Under the pieces are notes generated by a model that searched no databases, was not told the origin of the DNA, and worked only from the letters and a program-made list of their open reading frames with translations. DNA of 41,688 nucleotides, from the NCBI GenBank assembly GCA_902589825.1, contig CACIUL010000028.1:1-41688 (forward strand), given 5' to 3'. Position 1 is the first letter of the stretch, and each line of letters starts with the position of its first letter. A program made the translations under genes and the position numbers. Origin of the DNA: an uncultured Verrucomicrobiota bacterium (lineage in GTDB: Bacteria > Verrucomicrobiota > Verrucomicrobiia > Verrucomicrobiales > DEV007). Of this stretch, positions 24,241 to 33,208 are shown piece after piece.

Positions 24241-25533
24241 TTACTCAGTCATTAAATTGGCCTGCTCTTCAAATTTACGACATAGAAATGAGTCGGGGAT
24301 ATCGATCATTTCAAATTCAAGCGGCGAGTCTTTCCGCAGCCCTTGCGTCATTTCAGGAAAACGCCCCCCCTCTGCCTCCAGCAGCGCCAGGGGAACTTTC
24401 CCTTGAGCATCTGCATCATGGCAACATTCAACCAGACCATAAAAATGATCTCCACCAACACCATGATCTATCAATGCACCCGGCAAAAGGTCACGCTTGG
24501 CATAGGCATACACATCAGTCATACGTCGTGATCCGGGATGCATCACGGCACTGTTCCTGATTACCGCCTCGGCGATCGCGCTTGGCGTCTCAACATGACA
24601 AAGGTGGTAGGGCCGATAAAAAAGGTAATAAGGTCCCTTGCCCATCTTGTAATATTGCATGTAGCCGACCTGAAGCGGATCATCACAGCGCCCGACAACA
24701 TAAACACCACCATCAGGTTCAGCACCTAGAAGGTAATCAATACGACCGCCAGAGCCATAGGAATCAAAGTCAAAAAGCTCCAGCGCCTCCATGACATGAG
24801 ATGCTCTTGGCCCAAGCATGCCAGGAACCTGAGGAATCAACCCGGCACTGTTTGCAAGGCAAGCCATCTCAATGGATAACTTACTTCCATCGGTATAAGC
24901 GCAGCACTGAACAGGACTAAGTTTCCTCTTGGCTGCTTCATGTGCAAGAGATCGCGCAGTCGCATAACGATCCAGATACCCCTTGATATTACCCGCCTGA
25001 ACAACTTCAAACCCCCAAAGTTTGATATCTTCAATCATCCTGCGCAGGACACCGTGCTGGTCACCGGCATCACTGGTAACAACAACACCCCTCTCTTGTG
25101 CGTGCCGATGCAGCAAGAACCCTAGTGCAAGATCAACCTCGGCATTCATCAAAACCACATGAATTCCCTTGTCAATAGCCTTGAGGCAATACCTTGCCGC
25201 TGAACCGATGCTATTTGATGCCTCGACTACCACGTCAAGAAAACCTTCAGAGCAACGGCCAATTAACTCGAGCGGATCACCTGAAACAAAAACCTCATTG
25301 CTCTCATGCGACAAACGAATATCGGGCAGCCCATTGTCGTCAATCACCTTAAGCCCGGTGGATGAAGCTGCATTCCTCGCTGCAGAAACATCAATATCAG
25401 CAATGAATACAAGCTGCATGCCGGGAGTACGGTTAACCTGCCAGGCTATACCAACCCCCATTGCCCCGGCGCCAATCAACCCCACCCTCACGGGCGCTTT
25501 CTCCTGGGCTCTCTTTATCAAGTCATCCAGCAT
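24241..25533 (-). CDS. Homoserine dehydrogenase-like NAD(P)-binding protein with C-terminal SAF-like domain (COG4091-type)
   Basis: The 430-residue protein has an N-terminal Rossmann fold with GLIGAGAMG (Gly21, Gly23, Gly26) and a homoserine-dehydrogenase-like catalytic half (DVVVEASNSIG, VVLMNAEVDLALG, TSDAGDQHG, GNIKGYLDRYAT). Near 340-370 AKRDLLPGALIDHGVGG resembles the SAF domain start. This arrangement is the COG4091 group, described only as predicted homoserine dehydrogenases. It probably acts on a hydroxy- or amino-acid-like or sugar-derived substrate, but the reaction is unknown. It is the first gene of a minus-strand run with the FAD oxidoreductase and DUF423, and divergent from a D-2-hydroxyacid dehydrogenase gene. 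Confidence 0.85.
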   Translation of the reverse strand: MLDDLIKRAQEKAPVRVGLIGAGAMGVGIAWQVNRTPGMQLVFIADIDVSAARNAASSTGLKVIDDNGLPDIRLSHESNEVFVSGDPLELIGRCSEGFLDVVVEASNSIGSAARYCLKAIDKGIHVVLMNAEVDLALGFLLHRHAQERGVVVTSDAGDQHGVLRRMIEDIKLWGFEVVQAGNIKGYLDRYATARSLAHEAAKRKLSPVQCCAYTDGSKLSIEMACLANSAGLIPQVPGMLGPRASHVMEALELFDFDSYGSGGRIDYLLGAEPDGGVYVVGRCDDPLQVGYMQYYKMGKGPYYLFYRPYHLCHVETPSAIAEAVIRNSAVMHPGSRRMTDVYAYAKRDLLPGALIDHGVGGDHFYGLVECCHDADAQGKVPLALLEAEGGRFPEMTQGLRKDSPLEFEMIDIPDSFLCRKFEEQANLMTE

Positions 25534-25649
25534 GTCATTAATAGTCGGCGCCGCATCCTGCAGGTGACGAAAATTTTTCCAAAACGATTGTCATTTTACT
25601 ATTCTCCTGCCATTCACATCGGTGCAACCTTAAGAAAACACTTCATTAT

Positions 25650-26618
25650 ATGAAAGAAAAGCCCCGCATCGTCTTTCTGGATGCGTCAACAATGGACGCA
25701 GGAGATATTGATTTTTCACCACTCCGTCAATTCGGCACATTAATACTGCACAAAACAACTGACCATAATCAGACTTTAGAAAGAATAGCCGAGGCGGACA
25801 TTGCCATCACAAACAAGGTAATTCTTGACCGTGAAATCCTGCAACAGGCTTCCTCTCTGTCAATGATTACCGTATGCGCAACCGGGGTAAATAACATTGA
25901 CCTTGATGCCGCCAAGGAAAATGGCATCACTGTCACCAATGTCGCCGGTTATTCCACATCCAGTGTTGCCCAGCACACACTGAGCCTGTTATTGAACCTC
26001 TCGGGCAACTCACACCGTTACAGTCAAGAGGCGAGTCTCTGGGCCGAAAGCCCAATCTTCACGCGCCTTACATATCCCATGGTGGAATTAAGCGGCAAAA
26101 CCCTCGGAATTGCCGGTGCCGGCAACATTGGCTGCCTTGTAGGTGAAACACTCAAGGCTCTTGGAATGGATATACAGGTTCTCGCTCGCAAGGGGTCACT
26201 TACAGACAGACACCCCGAATGGCCAAGGGTTGATCATGACCGGTTTTTCTCATCAAGTGATGCGATATCTCTGCACTGCCCACTAACCGAATCAACTCGG
26301 CACATGATCAGCTCCAAATCACTGGAATTGATGAAACCTACCGCTTTCATTGTAAATACTGGCAGGGGCGAATTAATTGATGAGCCTGCACTGATAGAAG
26401 CCCTCCAGTCGGGTTGCATCGCAGGAGCCGCACTGGATGTTATTTCGCAGGAACCTCCCAGACCGGACCACCCTTTGCTGGAGGGCAATATCCCAAACCT
26501 CATTATTACACCCCATTCAGCGTGGACCTCGATTGATGCTCGAAACAGGTTGCTTGACGGCATTATTAATAACCTGCGCACATTCATTGCCGGTAATCCC
26601 GAGAACCGGGTCATCTAG
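25650..26618 (+). CDS. D-2-hydroxyacid dehydrogenase (glycerate/phosphoglycerate dehydrogenase type)
   Basis: The 322-residue protein reduces a 2-keto acid to the D-2-hydroxy acid with NAD(P)H. Catalytic residues are Arg239 (NTGRGEL), Glu268 (SQEPP) and His289 (ITPHSAW). The nucleotide motif is GIAGAGNIG with Gly156, Gly158 and Gly161. HCPLTESTRHMI and ALDVISQEPP are family hallmarks. Length and lack of an ACT domain point to glycerate or hydroxypyruvate reductase rather than full-length SerA. The exact substrate is unknown. The MFS gene follows after 8 nt, so the two are likely cotranscribed. It is divergent from the COG4091 gene with 116 nt between. Confidence 0.92.
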   Translation: MKEKPRIVFLDASTMDAGDIDFSPLRQFGTLILHKTTDHNQTLERIAEADIAITNKVILDREILQQASSLSMITVCATGVNNIDLDAAKENGITVTNVAGYSTSSVAQHTLSLLLNLSGNSHRYSQEASLWAESPIFTRLTYPMVELSGKTLGIAGAGNIGCLVGETLKALGMDIQVLARKGSLTDRHPEWPRVDHDRFFSSSDAISLHCPLTESTRHMISSKSLELMKPTAFIVNTGRGELIDEPALIEALQSGCIAGAALDVISQEPPRPDHPLLEGNIPNLIITPHSAWTSIDARNRLLDGIINNLRTFIAGNPENRVI

Positions 26619-26626
26619 ATTTGGTG

Positions 26627-27853
26627 ATGAAGTTTTTTGCCATCAAGGCACAGTTTTTTCTTAGCTATGGGGTTTTAGGGAGTCTTGCACCACTTCTTGC
26701 CCTCATATTAAGGGATTCCAAAGATTTCGATGCCCGGCAAATCGGAATCACCTTGGCCGCCTCCAGCATTGGAATGCTGTTTTCTCCGGCAATAATGACC
26801 TTTTTGGCGGACCGTAATTTTGACACACGCAAAATCCTCAGAGCAATCTTCCTGTTCACCGCAATCGCACTTGTCGCAGTGTATTTTCTCAAGGATCCAA
26901 TACCAGTCACGATAGCCTGGGCAGCATACAGCATCATTTTTATCCCGACGCTTCCCCTTCTGGACGGTTACTATTTTAGCTCCGTGCGTGAACAAGGGAA
27001 ACCTGCAGGAGGCCAGCCTGACAGTTATCAGTTTATCCGTGCATGGGGATCCGCAGGGTTCATGGTTCCAGCGATTGCCCTTTTTTTTATTCTTGATTCA
27101 AAAACAAGCGCCATTCAGGCGCTATGGTGCGCGATCACCTGGTGCGCACTCGCATTTGCTGGAACTTACTACCTGCATCCCTGTGAGATAAAGCAACCTG
27201 TAACAAAGCAGACTCCTACCAGACTGGCAATGCGGGCAATGTTCTCGCGGACAACGCTGCCCATGTGCGCAGGACTTTTCCTGGTTTACGTTGGAGCCAA
27301 TTGCTATTACCCATACATCTCGGTTTTCTTCAGTGACGAGATAGGAATTGACCTCAAATGGATACCTATGATTTCGGCCCTCGGTGTGGTCATTGAAATC
27401 GGCTACCTGCTAGGACTGGCACCTATACGGAGACTTATTAAACTGAAGGGCATCATGGTTCTTGGGCTTGGCACAATGGGAGCCCGGCTTGCTTTATTAA
27501 CCGTTTTTCCTACCACAACCGTATCGCTGCTCATACAGCTGTTTCATGGGCTGGAAATCCTCGCCATGTTTGTCGTCCCGGTCATTTATCTGGATCGCGT
27601 CGCGGGTGACAGTTTCCGTAACTCTATACAGGGAGCATTCACCATTGTGATTACTGTACCAGCAAGACTGATCGGCTTCCTTTTGGCAGGAGAGATTGCC
27701 CATGCCTACAGTTCCCGGGAGGTAATCCTTACTTCAGCATTACTCGCATTTATTTCAATGCTGTTAATTTTGACCTGTTTCAAGCCATCCTCCTCAAATA
27801 TTGAGGTCAAAAATGAGCCCGATGGGGACTTATACAATCATGGGTCCGAGTGA
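26627..27853 (+). CDS. Major facilitator superfamily transporter (MFS_1-like, 12 helices)
   Basis: This 408-residue protein has about twelve hydrophobic segments. Its start is taken at ATG 26627; the GTG and TTG just upstream are in frame but add only two residues. Features are FFLSYGVLGSLAPLLALIL at the N-terminus, GITLAASSIGMLFSPAIMTFLADR (described in parts: helix 2 and the following ADR turn), and paired halves separated near residue 200. It resembles the HcaT/LacY-like MFS_1 group that imports small organic acids or nucleosides. Substrate is unknown. It is 8 nt downstream of the D-2-hydroxyacid dehydrogenase, so a hydroxy acid is a possible cargo. Its 3' end overlaps the convergent aminotransferase gene by 16 nt. 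Confidence 0.88.
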   Translation: MKFFAIKAQFFLSYGVLGSLAPLLALILRDSKDFDARQIGITLAASSIGMLFSPAIMTFLADRNFDTRKILRAIFLFTAIALVAVYFLKDPIPVTIAWAAYSIIFIPTLPLLDGYYFSSVREQGKPAGGQPDSYQFIRAWGSAGFMVPAIALFFILDSKTSAIQALWCAITWCALAFAGTYYLHPCEIKQPVTKQTPTRLAMRAMFSRTTLPMCAGLFLVYVGANCYYPYISVFFSDEIGIDLKWIPMISALGVVIEIGYLLGLAPIRRLIKLKGIMVLGLGTMGARLALLTVFPTTTVSLLIQLFHGLEILAMFVVPVIYLDRVAGDSFRNSIQGAFTIVITVPARLIGFLLAGEIAHAYSSREVILTSALLAFISMLLILTCFKPSSSNIEVKNEPDGDLYNHGSE

Positions 27854-28701
27854 TTAGCACACAGCGCATTAAAAGCGATCTGAATGCGTCTAACAGGTCC
27901 TCCCCCTACCTCTCTTAACTTAACCCCATCGACAGTGTCAACTGGCTGGACCCCGCGAAGGGTCGAAGTTAAAAATGCCGCATCCACATTTTGAAGTTCC
28001 GACAATGAGGTATCAACCTCCACTACATGGATATTTTCAGCAGCACACAATTCAAGCACAAGAGCGCGAGTAACCCCCGGAAGACAACCTGATGTAAGGG
28101 GCGGAGTAATCAATTCTCCATCCATAATAATGAAAATATTACTTCCCGTACCCTCGCAAAGGTTACCTGCAACGTTGCCAAAAATTGCCTCCCTTGCCCC
28201 GTTTGCTCGGGCATGCGCCAAAGCTACAACATTCTCGCCATAAGAAGTTGTCTTGAGACCGGAAAGCGCTCCATTTTCATTGCGGGTATAAGGAACCGTA
28301 ACGATTTGGGTCACATCAGGCTGCTGGGGCAACTCACCTGCAGCGACAATGACGGTCTCGGGTGCATCCCCTTTCTCTGAACCAAGTGGGGCAGCTCCCC
28401 CAGTGACCGTTATTCGAATCCTCGCTGAATCCAACCCATTGGCATCAGCGACATCAATACAGGCCTGGCGAAGAGTCTCTATGCCGGGTAAATTTAAGCC
28501 AAAGCGCGACGCCGATTTTTCCAAACGTTGATAATGCCGCGTGAATGCAAAAGGCACTGCATCGCGGGCAACCATTGTCTCAAAAACCCCATCTCCAGTA
28601 AGCAAACCGTGATCAAAAGGTGAAATCCTCACCTCATCTTCCGTCAACAGCAGGTTATTAATCCAAACCGTTTTCAAGGACTGGGGATGCGATGATGCCA
28701 T
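27838..28701 (-). CDS. Class IV PLP-dependent aminotransferase / aminodeoxychorismate lyase-like
   Basis: This 287-residue fold-type IV PLP enzyme has the Schiff-base lysine Lys150 (GLKTTSYGEN) and Glu183 (LCEGTGSNIF), with ISPFDHGLLTGDGVFE near the N-terminus and LTSGCLPGVTR downstream. The family covers branched-chain aminotransferase (IlvE), D-amino acid aminotransferase and PabC. Size and the SYGENVVALAHA segment are compatible with PabC, which makes p-aminobenzoate for folate. The folK gene elsewhere in the window gives no direct link. I leave the symbol empty because the substrate cannot be decided. It is divergent from the EamA transporter gene. Confidence 0.9.
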   Translation of the reverse strand: MASSHPQSLKTVWINNLLLTEDEVRISPFDHGLLTGDGVFETMVARDAVPFAFTRHYQRLEKSASRFGLNLPGIETLRQACIDVADANGLDSARIRITVTGGAAPLGSEKGDAPETVIVAAGELPQQPDVTQIVTVPYTRNENGALSGLKTTSYGENVVALAHARANGAREAIFGNVAGNLCEGTGSNIFIIMDGELITPPLTSGCLPGVTRALVLELCAAENIHVVEVDTSLSELQNVDAAFLTSTLRGVQPVDTVDGVKLREVGGGPVRRIQIAFNALCANHSDP

Positions 28702-28812
28702 GGGTGCAATAAAACGACTTCAGAAAAAGAGTGAAATAAATCACGAAGTTGGGCGAAAGTAACTACCATAAACGCCCAAATGCACTTATTCCTGTCAAAT
28801 TTCTCTCCATAG

Positions 28813-29703
28813 ATGACTTTCGCTATAATCACTGCAGCACTATTTGCCTTTTCAGCAGTGTTCAACACTCGCATTACTAAGCTGTTAGATGAAGTAACTG
28901 CGAATTTCTACCGCCTCCTTGCCGCCTGCATCATCCTCGGTGCAATCACCTTGTGCTTCCACCCGGAAAGCTTTCACCCATCCGCCTCGTGCTGGCTAAT
29001 GCTCAGCGGAGCAGTAGGCTTCGGCATCGGCGACATTGCATTATTCGCGGCTTTCGCGCGCATCGGATCGCGCCTCACAATCCTTATTAATTTCAGCCTC
29101 AGTGCTATTGTCGGCGCATTTGCTGACTGGTTGCTGCTTAATGACCCTATCGGCATATGGCAATGGACATCAATAATGGTCATCCTATGCGGACTTGGTC
29201 TGGCGCTGCTCAGCATGGGTTCCGGCGAAATGAGAAAAGGATCATTCCGCTTGGGCATCATTGCCGCCGCCGTAGCCGGAATCGGGCAAGGCATAGGCGC
29301 AACTATTAGCCGGCACGCTGAAGCCATCGCCGCATTGTCCGGCATCACAATCAATGGCATCAGCCAGGCTTTCCAGCGGGTCAGTGCCGGACTTGTCTGC
29401 CTTTTTCTTCTTTGGCTATGGAAGCGCCGTCAAGGAGCGCTCTCACAACCGGGATCAAAACAAAACCGGGTTTTAACCTGGGTTTTACTTGCTGCCTTGT
29501 TCGGCCCTGTTCTGGGAGTCAGCTGTTTTCAGCAATCGCTCAAGACAATGACAAGTGGCGAGGCAATGGCTGTAACTGCCACCAGTCCCCTGCTGCTCAT
29601 CCCGTTGGCTTATTTTTTTGAAGGAGACAGAATAAGGGCGCTTTCTTTACTGGGGGCATTTGTTGGCGTAAGCGGCGTCATCATGATGGCACTGCTGCGT
29701 TAA
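28813..29703 (+). CDS. EamA-family (DMT) permease
   Basis: The 296-residue protein has about ten transmembrane helices in two EamA repeats (about 1-140 and 152-292). Both repeats carry the typical Gly/Ser-rich helix pattern (GFGIGDIALFAAF, PLLLIPLAYFFEGDR, GAFVGVSGVIMMALL). Drug/metabolite transporters export amino acids, sugars or other metabolites; the substrate is unknown. The gene has no Shine-Dalgarno sequence. Its TAA stop shares the palindrome TTAA at 29700-29703 with the stop of the convergent glycosyltransferase gene. Confidence 0.92.
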   Translation: MTFAIITAALFAFSAVFNTRITKLLDEVTANFYRLLAACIILGAITLCFHPESFHPSASCWLMLSGAVGFGIGDIALFAAFARIGSRLTILINFSLSAIVGAFADWLLLNDPIGIWQWTSIMVILCGLGLALLSMGSGEMRKGSFRLGIIAAAVAGIGQGIGATISRHAEAIAALSGITINGISQAFQRVSAGLVCLFLLWLWKRRQGALSQPGSKQNRVLTWVLLAALFGPVLGVSCFQQSLKTMTSGEAMAVTATSPLLLIPLAYFFEGDRIRALSLLGAFVGVSGVIMMALLR

Positions 29704-30962
29704 CCGCCCCCAATAGCAGGCGTCATGTCAACGCCAAGCCTTTCAAGCCCCATTGCCTCACGATAGATGTCCTCCAAGTTGCGAATCTGGCCCTCAAACT
29801 CAAATCTTTCGCGGACAGATTCAGCTGCTTTAGCCGAGAACTTCTCAAGTCGGTCCCGGTCGGACATTATTTCATCAAGCGCCTCTGCCAACTCCGCAGG
29901 GCTACGCTCCGGCACGAGCAAGCCGTCCTCTCCACTGGCAACTGCCTCAGGAATACCTCCATGGTATGTTGCCACCACAGGCAAGCCCGCAGCCATGGCC
30001 TCAAGCATTGAGTTGGGAACTCCCTCTTGATCGTTCTCGCTTGTCAACTCGCTTGGATGAAGGAAAATGTGCGACTTGGAATAGACATCCTGCAAGTCAT
30101 CCTGTGAGAGCCAGCCAAGCATGTTCACATGCTTTTGCAGCCCATGCCGCTCAACAGCCCTTTCAATCTCTTCCTTGTCAGGGCCGACGCCGGCAAGCGC
30201 ATACTCAAGATGCGGCCATCGATCAATCAACAACACGAGAGCCTCCAGAATAGTGAAAATTCCTTTCTTGGAAATCAATCTGCACGCCTGAACCATACGC
30301 CATCTCCCATCTTCCGGAGCAACCCGCTTTTTATACGTAATGTTACTCAACGGTATGGGCGTCCTGTTGAGGCGTAGTTTATCAGCCGGGCAACCCAGCT
30401 CCTTCAATCGCTCCAGAAGAGAAACACTTCGAGCCATTACCAGCCGTGCCTCCTTAAACGCGGCGCTTAATTCCTCCCTATAGCCTTCCCTGTGAATGAA
30501 CTTTACCACATCAACACCGTGAAATGAAATCACGAAAGGCACACCTGCATCCTTCAGCATCTTCAGATACTTGACCGCCTTATGCCCATAGTAGCAGTGC
30601 ACTAGGTCCGGCTTGTTTTTCCTCAGCAAGTCAACCAGGTCATAGGGGTGATAGTATTCATTTTCACGACCAACGCTGCCGACAGGTCGAGGGGGCGGCC
30701 ATTTTTTGACAATGTGCTTATACCAGAAACGCAGCAGGAAATTTCCACGAAGCCGCGGCCTAGACCGCTTCTGCATTACTACAACAGGCTCAAAGGGAAA
30801 CATTTCTAGATTGGCGAGCTGCTCTGCGAACACAATGTTCCTGTGGTCACGCAGTCCATTAATCTGACGGTAAATGCTTTGCATTTCCTGCTTGAGGTAT
30901 GTCCCGCACAGGCTGCAAACCACAGGGGAATCCTTCGTCGCCAACTTGTAACTATTGGCCAT
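29700..30962 (-). CDS. GT4-family glycosyltransferase (downstream copy)
   Basis: From ATG 30962 (MANSYKLATKDS) the protein has 420 residues. The frame is open 90 nt further upstream, inside the neighbouring glycosyltransferase gene. The C-terminal GT-B domain has the nucleotide-sugar signature DQEGVPNSMLEAMAAGLPVV with the two glutamates of the E-x7-E motif, followed by HGGIPEAV. The N-terminal domain has FHGVDV and LVHCYYGH. It belongs to CAZy family GT4 by sequence character, as in LPS or exopolysaccharide sugar transferases. The donor and acceptor are unknown. It overlaps the upstream glycosyltransferase by 11 nt and resembles it throughout, so the two look like a tandem duplication. Confidence 0.9.
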   Translation of the reverse strand: MANSYKLATKDSPVVCSLCGTYLKQEMQSIYRQINGLRDHRNIVFAEQLANLEMFPFEPVVVMQKRSRPRLRGNFLLRFWYKHIVKKWPPPRPVGSVGRENEYYHPYDLVDLLRKNKPDLVHCYYGHKAVKYLKMLKDAGVPFVISFHGVDVVKFIHREGYREELSAAFKEARLVMARSVSLLERLKELGCPADKLRLNRTPIPLSNITYKKRVAPEDGRWRMVQACRLISKKGIFTILEALVLLIDRWPHLEYALAGVGPDKEEIERAVERHGLQKHVNMLGWLSQDDLQDVYSKSHIFLHPSELTSENDQEGVPNSMLEAMAAGLPVVATYHGGIPEAVASGEDGLLVPERSPAELAEALDEIMSDRDRLEKFSAKAAESVRERFEFEGQIRNLEDIYREAMGLERLGVDMTPAIGGG

Positions 30963-32106
30963 TGCCCAACTCCAAGGCCTCCCTGTAAACATCCTCAAGT
31001 TTAGCCACTTGTGCCTTACGCTCAAAATTTTCATGCATTGAAACAGATGCACGTCGCCCCATCTCAGCCCAGAGCCCGGGAGAAGATGCCAGCCGCATCA
31101 TTCCATCTATTAATCCGTCCACATCACGCTCTGCATACAACAAACCCGTCTTGTCCTGTTCAACAGCTTCCGGAATCCCGCCATGCAGCGTGGCAACAAC
31201 AGGCAAGCCGGTGGACATTGCCTCAAGCATTGAGTTTGGAATACCTTCCTGATTCTTGTCCGCAGTCAGGCGACTGGGATGGAAAAAAATATGGCTCTGC
31301 CAATAAAGGTCGCGAAGTTCATCCTCTCTAAGAAACCCGGCAAACTCAACCTTGTCCCCAAGCCCAAGCTTCAACGAAAGCTGCTTCATTGGATCAAGGA
31401 GCGGCCCTTCTCCTGCAATAGTAAAGCGAGCTTCAGGATATCGATCCGCAAAGCAGGCAAAGGCCTTAAGTGCATCGTCTATTCCCTTTTTCTCAACGCA
31501 ACGGCAAGCCTGGACAATACGCCATTCACCATTTACGGGAGCAGACCTTTCGATAAAGGGAAAATTTTCCAGAGGAATCCCCGTTCGGTTCAACCGGAAA
31601 CGCTCTTCCGGCAGTCCCAGTGCGAGCATCCCCTCCTTAAGGGAATGAGATCGCCCCATCGCGAGGGGAACTGTCCTCAACAATTCCTTCAGGCTGTCCA
31701 AATAGCCAGTCTGCCCCTCACGAGGTTGTATATCCATTCCGTGAAAGGATACCACAGTTGGCTTTGGCCACCTCTTGATAAAGGGCAAAAGGTGAACCCC
31801 GGTGTGCCCGAAATAAACGTGCATCAGATCCGCCCTCCTGCGTTCAAGCAGTTGGGCAAGGACACCGTATTCACCACGATAAACAATCGGAGGCTCATTC
31901 TTGATATACTTGAGCCAAAATCGACGGATGAAATTTTTTTGGGCGGCAGGTGCGATTTCAACGTCGGGAAAAGGGAAAGCTTCCTCGCTTTTGCGCTCTT
32001 TGCAGACAGCGAATGTCTTAAAAGCCGTCAATCCCGTCACCTGCCGATAGATATGCAGCATCTCAGGCTTCAGAAAGGTTGAGCAGTAACTTGCTACAGT
32101 TGCCAT
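30952..32106 (-). CDS. GT4-family glycosyltransferase (upstream copy)
   Basis: The 384-residue protein has the GT-B fold signatures of GT4: VSFHGMDIQ and MHVYFGHTG in the N-terminal half, then WRIVQACRCVEKKGI and NQEGIPNSMLEAMSTGLPVV with E-x7-E glutamates, and HGGIPEAV. The N-terminal STFLKPEMLHIYRQVTGL matches CGTYLKQEMQSIYRQINGL in the next gene, showing common ancestry. It has no signal peptide and probably acts at the inner face of the membrane. It lies 34 nt after obg on the minus strand. A role in LPS or capsule sugar addition is inferred from the family and from hldD and lptE in the region. Confidence 0.9.
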   Translation of the reverse strand: MATVASYCSTFLKPEMLHIYRQVTGLTAFKTFAVCKERKSEEAFPFPDVEIAPAAQKNFIRRFWLKYIKNEPPIVYRGEYGVLAQLLERRRADLMHVYFGHTGVHLLPFIKRWPKPTVVSFHGMDIQPREGQTGYLDSLKELLRTVPLAMGRSHSLKEGMLALGLPEERFRLNRTGIPLENFPFIERSAPVNGEWRIVQACRCVEKKGIDDALKAFACFADRYPEARFTIAGEGPLLDPMKQLSLKLGLGDKVEFAGFLREDELRDLYWQSHIFFHPSRLTADKNQEGIPNSMLEAMSTGLPVVATLHGGIPEAVEQDKTGLLYAERDVDGLIDGMMRLASSPGLWAEMGRRASVSMHENFERKAQVAKLEDVYREALELGNGQ

Positions 32107-32140
32107 ACTAGAAAAAGATCAACACATCATTCACAGTCAC

Positions 32141-33208
32141 CTATCCGGCAGGAGAACCAACAAGCTCAGCAAGGCGTCGCCTCAACTCATCCATCCCGTA
32201 ACCTTCCTGCGCTGATACTGCAATGACCTCCGTCTTTGAAAATCTGGCCTGCAGCTGCTGCAGCCTTTCATCTGCCCCGTCAACATCCATCTTGTTGGCC
32301 ACCACAATCCAGGGACGGGCTGCCAACTCCTCGTTATAAAGCTTAATCTCCTTACGCAAAGTTTGAAGGTCTTCCACCGGATCACGGTCCTCCGTCGCCG
32401 CGACATCGAGAACAAACAACAGTAAACGGCAGCGCATAATGTGGCGCAGGAAATCATGTCCAAGTCCGACATTGTCATGCGCTCCCTCAATGAGCCCAGG
32501 AATATCCGCCACGGTGGCTCTGGAAAACCCCTTGAACTCAACGACACCGACAGATGGTTGCAATGTAGTAAAGGGGTAATTCGCCACCTTTGGTTTTGCC
32601 GCTGAGAGTGCCCCAAGCAGGGTGGACTTGCCCGCGTTAGGAAATCCCACAAACCCCGCATCCGCTATTTTTCTTAACTCTAGAAAAAAATACCCGGACT
32701 CCCCAGCTGTACCCGGCGTGAATTCCTGAGGCGCCTGGTTGGTAGGTGACTTAAAATGCACATTGCCCTTCCCTCCATTGCCTGACTCGGCAACAACACA
32801 AACGTCACCCTCTTTTTCGAGATCCGCAACGACCTCAAGATCACCAGTCAGAGTATCCGTTCTCTGATACTTATCCTCTAACCGAAACACAAGGGTTCCC
32901 GGAGGGACCTTCACCACCAGGTCACGACCTGCCCGCCCCTTCTTTTGGCGACCTGCACCATGCTCACCGTTTTCCGCTATTAGCCGGGGTCTGAAAAAAA
33001 GGTCCGTAAGGTTATCGGTATCATTTGCTGCACGAAACACGACATTACCTCCATTTCCACCATCACCCCCGTCTGGTCCTCCCTTGGGAACATATTTCTC
33101 ACGACGAAAATGAACAACACCATTCCCGCCATCACCCGCACGGACAAAAACACGTATATGATCGACAAACTGACGCTTCTTCAAGACCACCACTTCGAAC
33201 GAAACCAC
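32141..33208 (-). CDS. obg: Obg/CgtA GTPase
   Basis: Obg is a ribosome-associated GTPase needed for 50S subunit maturation. The N-terminal Obg domain has glycine-rich AGDGGNGVVHFRREKYVPKG and GGDGGNGG. The G domain follows with GFPNAGKSTLL (G1, about 188-198), DIPGLIEGAHDNVG (G3), NKMD (G4) and SAQEGYG (G5). The C-terminal OCT domain is absent, as in many Obg proteins. With GTG 33208 the protein has 355 residues. The usual family start lies close to QFVDHIRVFV, so GTG 33193 or 33190, or TTG 33184, are real alternatives, and no Shine-Dalgarno sequence decides. rplU and rpmA, common neighbours, are absent; the two glycosyltransferases follow. Confidence 0.96.
   Translation of the reverse strand: MVSFEVVVLKKRQFVDHIRVFVRAGDGGNGVVHFRREKYVPKGGPDGGDGGNGGNVVFRAANDTDNLTDLFFRPRLIAENGEHGAGRQKKGRAGRDLVVKVPPGTLVFRLEDKYQRTDTLTGDLEVVADLEKEGDVCVVAESGNGGKGNVHFKSPTNQAPQEFTPGTAGESGYFFLELRKIADAGFVGFPNAGKSTLLGALSAAKPKVANYPFTTLQPSVGVVEFKGFSRATVADIPGLIEGAHDNVGLGHDFLRHIMRCRLLLFVLDVAATEDRDPVEDLQTLRKEIKLYNEELAARPWIVVANKMDVDGADERLQQLQARFSKTEVIAVSAQEGYGMDELRRRLAELVGSPAG

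Noticed and set aside
31279-32082. 267-codon open frame on the plus strand, antisense to a glycosyltransferase
   Set aside because: It lies fully inside the GT4 gene, lacks any domain and has the amino acid composition expected of a shadow frame.
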